Shown: positions 62,877 through 64,000 of the stretch, one piece after another | Layout of the letters: every line of letters begins with the position of its first letter | Numbering within the stretch: the stretch's first letter is position 1 | Assembly: GCA_963824225.1 (NCBI GenBank) | Contig: CAWGOF010000003.1 | Coordinates: 1,674,001-1,738,000 of the forward strand | Direction: 5' to 3' | From: CAWGOF01 sp963824225 | GTDB lineage: Bacteria; Acidobacteriota; Polarisedimenticolia; Polarisedimenticolales; Polarisedimenticolaceae | DNA: 64,000 nt | Notes under the pieces: model-generated | What the model was told of the DNA's origin: nothing | Seen by the model: the letters and a program-made list of their open reading frames with translations, nothing else | Databases searched by the model: none | Translations under genes and position numbers: made by a program

Positions 62877-64000
62877 TTAGCGTGACAGCATGCGGTCGTA
62901 CTGGCTCAGGTAGCGCTCCCCCGCCGCTTCGAGCGAGAACTCGCGAGCGGCACGCTCCCGCGCGCTCCGCCCCATTTGCGAGAGCAGGGCGGGATCGGAC
63001 CATAGCTCCGCCATTCGGTCGGCCATCGCCCGGGCGTCGCCGCGCGGAACCAGATAGCCCGTCACGCCGTCGACGACGGTCGTCGCCGAGCCGCCGCAGG
63101 CGGTGCTGACGACCGGAACGCCGCTGGCCATGGCCTCGAGAATGACGATGCCCAGCCCCTCCTGATCCGACGGCAGCACGAACAGCGACGAGGAGCGAAA
63201 GAGCTGCGCGAGCTCGGAGCGCGGCAGCCGCTCGCGAAACTCCGTGTGCCCGCGGACCCCGGCCACCTCGGCCGCGCGCCAGTCCGAGCGCGTTGGGGGC
63301 GTGTTCCCGGCGAGCACGAGTCGTGGCGCGTCCGGCGCTCGCTGCCTGAGCCGTGCGTAGGCCTCGAACAGCAGCGGCAGGTTCTTGCGCGGATCGTCGA
63401 ACCGGCCGACGCAGAGGATCGGGCCGTCTCGCGGGGGTGCAGCCGTCGGTCGGAACACCTGTGTGTCGACCCCCTGGGGTGCAAGAAGCACCTCCGCCTG
63501 CGGCGCATGCCGTCGCACGTGCGCGACCATCTCCGAGTTGAGCGCGAAGATGGTATCGATGCGACGCAGCGCAGCCCGTTCGAGCCGTGCCGTGACCCGC
63601 GTCATCAACCAGTGCCACCCCATGTAGGGTGTCCAGCGTGCCGCGAGCTTCTTCCGTCGCTCCTCCTTCACGAGCGCGGCCACCTGCACGGCGAGTGGCT
63701 TCGAGACGTGGCGCGCCACGAGGGCCCAAGCTGGCGATCCGGCGATGATCTGGACGAGATCGCAACCCTCGAGCCGCCCGGTCAGCACGCGCCGCGATCG
63801 ATAGCGCTGGAACTCCAGCTCGGCGAGGAAGGCACCGACGTGGGACGCCTCGCGGCCATTCCAGCGTACGCTGTCGACGCGGACACCGCGCCACCAGGAT
63901 GCAGGACCGAGGATGCGCACGCTCGCCGCATCGCGTGACGAGTAGGCGAGCGAGAACAGCTCGACGGCGTAGCGTTGCGAGCGTTCGATCGTCTCGCACA
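62877..64000 (-). CDS. Family 4 glycosyltransferase, truncated by the right edge
   Basis: At least 373 residues; the frame is open to the window edge, so the N-terminus lies outside. A GTG at 63920 is in frame but internal, since ETIERSQRYAVELFSLAYSS before it looks coding. The C-terminal GT-B domain is classical: ILCVGRFDDPRKNLPLLFEA, LFRSSSLFVLPSDQEGLGIV with the E-x7-E nucleotide-sugar motif (EGLGIVILEAMASG), VVSTACGGSATTVVDGVTGY and FSLEAAGERYLSQYDRML. It probably adds a hexose in surface glycan or lipid synthesis; the donor is unknown. It stops 11 bp before the start of the next gene on this strand. Confidence 0.9.
   Translation of the reverse strand, partial: CETIERSQRYAVELFSLAYSSRDAASVRILGPASWWRGVRVDSVRWNGREASHVGAFLAELEFQRYRSRRVLTGRLEGCDLVQIIAGSPAWALVARHVSKPLAVQVAALVKEERRKKLAARWTPYMGWHWLMTRVTARLERAALRRIDTIFALNSEMVAHVRRHAPQAEVLLAPQGVDTQVFRPTAAPPRDGPILCVGRFDDPRKNLPLLFEAYARLRQRAPDAPRLVLAGNTPPTRSDWRAAEVAGVRGHTEFRERLPRSELAQLFRSSSLFVLPSDQEGLGIVILEAMASGVPVVSTACGGSATTVVDGVTGYLVPRGDARAMADRMAELWSDPALLSQMGRSARERAAREFSLEAAGERYLSQYDRMLSR

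Noticed and set aside
1..64000. tRNA, rRNA, insertion sequence or prophage genes
   Set aside because: I looked for cloverleaf-like, rRNA-like and transposase or integrase motifs by eye and found none; short tRNAs could still be missed without a covariance search.

Overview
The window is about 64 kb of very GC-rich DNA from a Gram-negative (diderm) bacterium. An Omp85-type outer-membrane barrel, two RlpA proteins, a bactofilin, lipoproteins and many Sec-exported proteins support this. Secreted proteins with thrombospondin-type-3 Asp repeats, DDDCDG-type Cys/Asp clusters and Kazal-like segments, together with frequent GTG starts, suggest a deltaproteobacterial, myxococcal or Binatota-like lineage. 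That placement is inferred from gene content; I saw no rRNA, tRNA, CRISPR array or intact insertion sequence.

Layout. 1-4.2 kb: secreted Cys-rich protein, small membrane proteins and a di-heme oxidoreductase. 4.4-8.2 kb: an intact amino-acid permease, a small ORF behind a sigma-54-like promoter, then a decay zone with a permease carrying four indels and a relic of a membrane pyrophosphatase. 8.3-18 kb: secreted protein, then a PAPS-supply and surface-sugar locus (cysD, cysNC, CDP-glucose 4,6-dehydratase, glucose-1-phosphate cytidylyltransferase, sulfotransferase, epimerase, glycosyltransferase), probably making a sulfated deoxy-sugar glycan. 18-24.5 kb: envelope genes (two RlpA paralogues tail to tail, thioredoxin-like protein, AI-2E family permease, Omp85 barrel, Cys-rich secreted protein). 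24.5-31.4 kb: ATP-dependent DNA ligase, cyclase, glutaryl-CoA dehydrogenase, amidohydrolase, DMT exporter with a His-rich tail, bactofilin. 31.5-43 kb: a 1433-residue exoprotein, secreted proteins, a prolyl oligopeptidase and a serine hydrolase. 43-52.5 kb: regulatory region with a PadR operon ending in a probable SelW-type selenoprotein, class III alcohol dehydrogenase, a BlaI regulator with an M56/lytic-transglycosylase fusion, a two-gene ATPase/kinase pair, and a CsoR repressor. 52.5-64 kb: ATP-grasp ligase, HTTM-like membrane protein, 2-oxoglutarate dehydrogenase E1, MFS transporter, carrier protein/GNAT pair, methyltransferase, small exported proteins and a glycosyltransferase cut by the right edge.

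Two features stand out. First, 44163-44414 reads as one SelW/Rdx protein if an in-frame TGA is decoded as selenocysteine (motif C-A-Y-U), with a hairpin placed like a bacterial SECIS. Second, many genes have a TANNNT-type -10 hexamer 6-8 nt upstream of the start codon with no Shine-Dalgarno, which predicts common leaderless transcription. At three regulator genes (padR, blaI, csoR) a palindromic operator fills the spacer of a recognisable -35/-10 promoter, and at several divergent gene pairs one symmetric -10 can serve both directions.

Several single-base frame breaks (permease, YciI-like gene, ATPase-kinase) may be real decay or slippage, or assembly errors at short homopolymers; the sequence alone cannot decide.
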